From: Thiohalobacter sp.
GTDB taxonomy: Bacteria; Pseudomonadota; Gammaproteobacteria; DSM-19610
NCBI GenBank assembly: GCA_027010005.1
Contig: JALVCM010000354.1
Span: 1 to 9,004, forward strand
Direction of reading: 5' to 3'
DNA length: 9,004 nt
Shown here: positions 8,460-9,004 of the stretch, one piece after another
Layout of the letters: the number at the start of each line of letters is the position of its first letter
Position numbering within the stretch: position 1 is the stretch's first letter
The notes under the pieces: model-generated
Told to the model about the DNA's origin: nothing
What the model saw: only the letters and a program-made list of their open reading frames with translations
Database searches by the model: none
Position numbers and translations under genes: made by a program

Positions 8460-8488
8460 GACGGTAAAGGAAATGATCAGGTGGTTCC

Positions 8489-8492
8489 TTAA
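8489..8492. repeat. TTAA right flank, possible target-site duplication
   Basis: This second copy of TTAA abuts the TTCC end of the element. Removing the element plus one TTAA would leave the ligase stop TAA followed by GCTG and then the PilZ gene's stop, so the convergent genes would lie only 4 bp apart. Confidence 0.5.
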
Positions 8493-8496
8493 GCTG

Positions 8497-8931
8497 TCAG
8501 CTGCCGGCAGGCTCGGGTACAGGGGGGCTGGTAAAAGCGGCCATGTCTTCCTGTTTCTTCTGTTCGTGCTTTTTCCCGCGTTTCTGGTAGAACATCAGAT
8601 CATGGATAATAGCTTCGGTAACGATATCATTCTCGGCAAACTCCATGGCCACCCTGGCTGCATCACGGCGGACGACGCGGCAGTACATTTTACGGTACAG
8701 GGTTTCGTTACCTGTCCAGACCCGCAGGTTGAGAATTACTGAACGCTGTGTGGCGGGAAGTTCTCCCTCATCGAGGTAAACGGAAACGCCGCCGCGGCTG
8801 ATGTTTTCTACGCGGCCATGGCAATAGCCGGCACCCGGATGGGCAATATCGATATCGACCATGATCTGGTCGCGCTTAGCTTTTCTTCTTTCCACGGTGG
8901 TACCCCGGACTTGTCGCAATTTCAGAGGCAA
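8497..8931 (-). CDS. PilZ-domain protein (start uncertain)
   Basis: PilZ domains bind cyclic di-GMP and relay it to motility, adhesion, polysaccharide or other outputs. Both binding motifs are visible: RxxxR as R16-K-A-K-R20 in ERRKAKR, and NxSxxG as N43-I-S45-R-G-G48 in VENISRGGVSVYL, followed by beta strands (VILNLRVW, RVAMEF) of the barrel. Residues ~115-144 form a Lys/Gln-rich then Pro-rich tail that looks disordered. No other domain is visible, so this is a stand-alone PilZ protein of 144 residues with the TTG start at 8931 (AGAGG 9 nt upstream). A GTG at 8895 would start the protein at ERRKAKR, a common N-terminus for the family; conversely the frame has no stop as far as the right edge, so a start outside the window cannot be excluded. 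It converges on the beta-oxidation operon and is unlikely to share its transcript. Its output partner cannot be inferred here. Confidence 0.85.
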   Translation of the reverse strand: MPLKLRQVRGTTVERRKAKRDQIMVDIDIAHPGAGYCHGRVENISRGGVSVYLDEGELPATQRSVILNLRVWTGNETLYRKMYCRVVRRDAARVAMEFAENDIVTEAIIHDLMFYQKRGKKHEQKKQEDMAAFTSPPVPEPAGS

Positions 8932-9004
8932 GACTCCGCGCCTCTTCCCTGCGCCGTCCTGGCGCGCCTGTCTGTGAAAAACCTTGTGTTGAAAAGCGGG
9001 CGTC

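Larger units (their letters stand above)
8378..8488. mobile_element. Miniature inverted-repeat element (MITE-like), IS5-type ends
   Basis: This 111-bp non-coding segment is a nested imperfect palindrome. The outer ends are GGAAGCCCTGATTAAT on the left and, read inward from the right, GGAACCACCTGATCAT; they align with one gap. Inside, 8395-8421 and 8437-8463 are inverted copies matching at 24 of 27 positions, with CGTCAT/ATGACG borders, each containing a perfect hairpin. The centre is a 15-nt A/T-rich spacer. TTAA flanks both sides. IS5-group insertion sequences have ends starting GGAAG and target YTAR tetranucleotides, a pattern TTAA fits, so I infer a non-autonomous derivative mobilised in trans. 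No open reading frame for a transposase is present. Alternatives are a REP/BIME-like hairpin pair, or a bidirectional transcription barrier between convergent genes. The palindrome is certain; the mobile origin is inference. Confidence 0.62.

Noticed and set aside
8458..8742. Possible + strand gene downstream of the ligase
   Set aside because: It starts inside the palindromic element and runs antisense to the PilZ coding sequence, whose motifs are clear.
8955..8975. GGCGCGCC palindrome upstream of the PilZ gene
   Set aside because: A single 8-bp GC-rich palindrome in GC-rich DNA, with no second copy nearby and no promoter context, is weak evidence for an operator.

Overview
The window looks like bacterial chromosome from a gammaproteobacterium. 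Coding density is high, GC is moderately high, and the FadE-type acyl-CoA dehydrogenase carries the long C-terminal domain and hydrophobic N-terminus typical of that class. The genus cannot be named from the sequence alone.

Layout: positions 2-8377 hold five genes on the + strand, packed as one probable operon. They are (1) the 3' part of a YiiX/YaeF-type permuted papain-fold hydrolase, cut by the window edge; (2) a full-length FadE acyl-CoA dehydrogenase; (3) a thiolase of FadI-like length; (4) a FadJ-like two-function enoyl-CoA hydratase/3-hydroxyacyl-CoA dehydrogenase; and (5) a long-chain acyl-CoA synthetase. The junctions are an 18-nt gap, a 52-nt overlap, an ATGA overlap and a 2-nt gap, which suggests translational coupling throughout. 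On the - strand, converging on the operon, lies a PilZ-domain protein (8497-8931 or longer).

Function: genes 2-5 encode every catalytic step of the classical aerobic beta-oxidation spiral. The ligase activates the fatty acid, FadE introduces the double bond, FadJ hydrates and oxidises, and the thiolase releases acetyl-CoA. In E. coli these functions are scattered over several loci, so the cluster here is a self-contained module. The hydrolase at its head belongs to a superfamily related to LRAT and phospholipase-type acyl hydrolases. It could supply fatty acids to the pathway, but that is inference.

The most unusual structure lies between the two convergent stop codons. It is a 111-bp imperfect palindrome (8378-8488) made of two perfect 8-bp-stem hairpins in inverted orientation, bounded by GGAA...TTCC ends and by TTAA on each side. 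It reads as a miniature inverted-repeat element resembling IS5-group ends, inserted at the TTAA that contains the synthetase stop codon, with that stop preserved. I see no wholly new system; the element, the cluster composition and the head gene are what deserve a second look.
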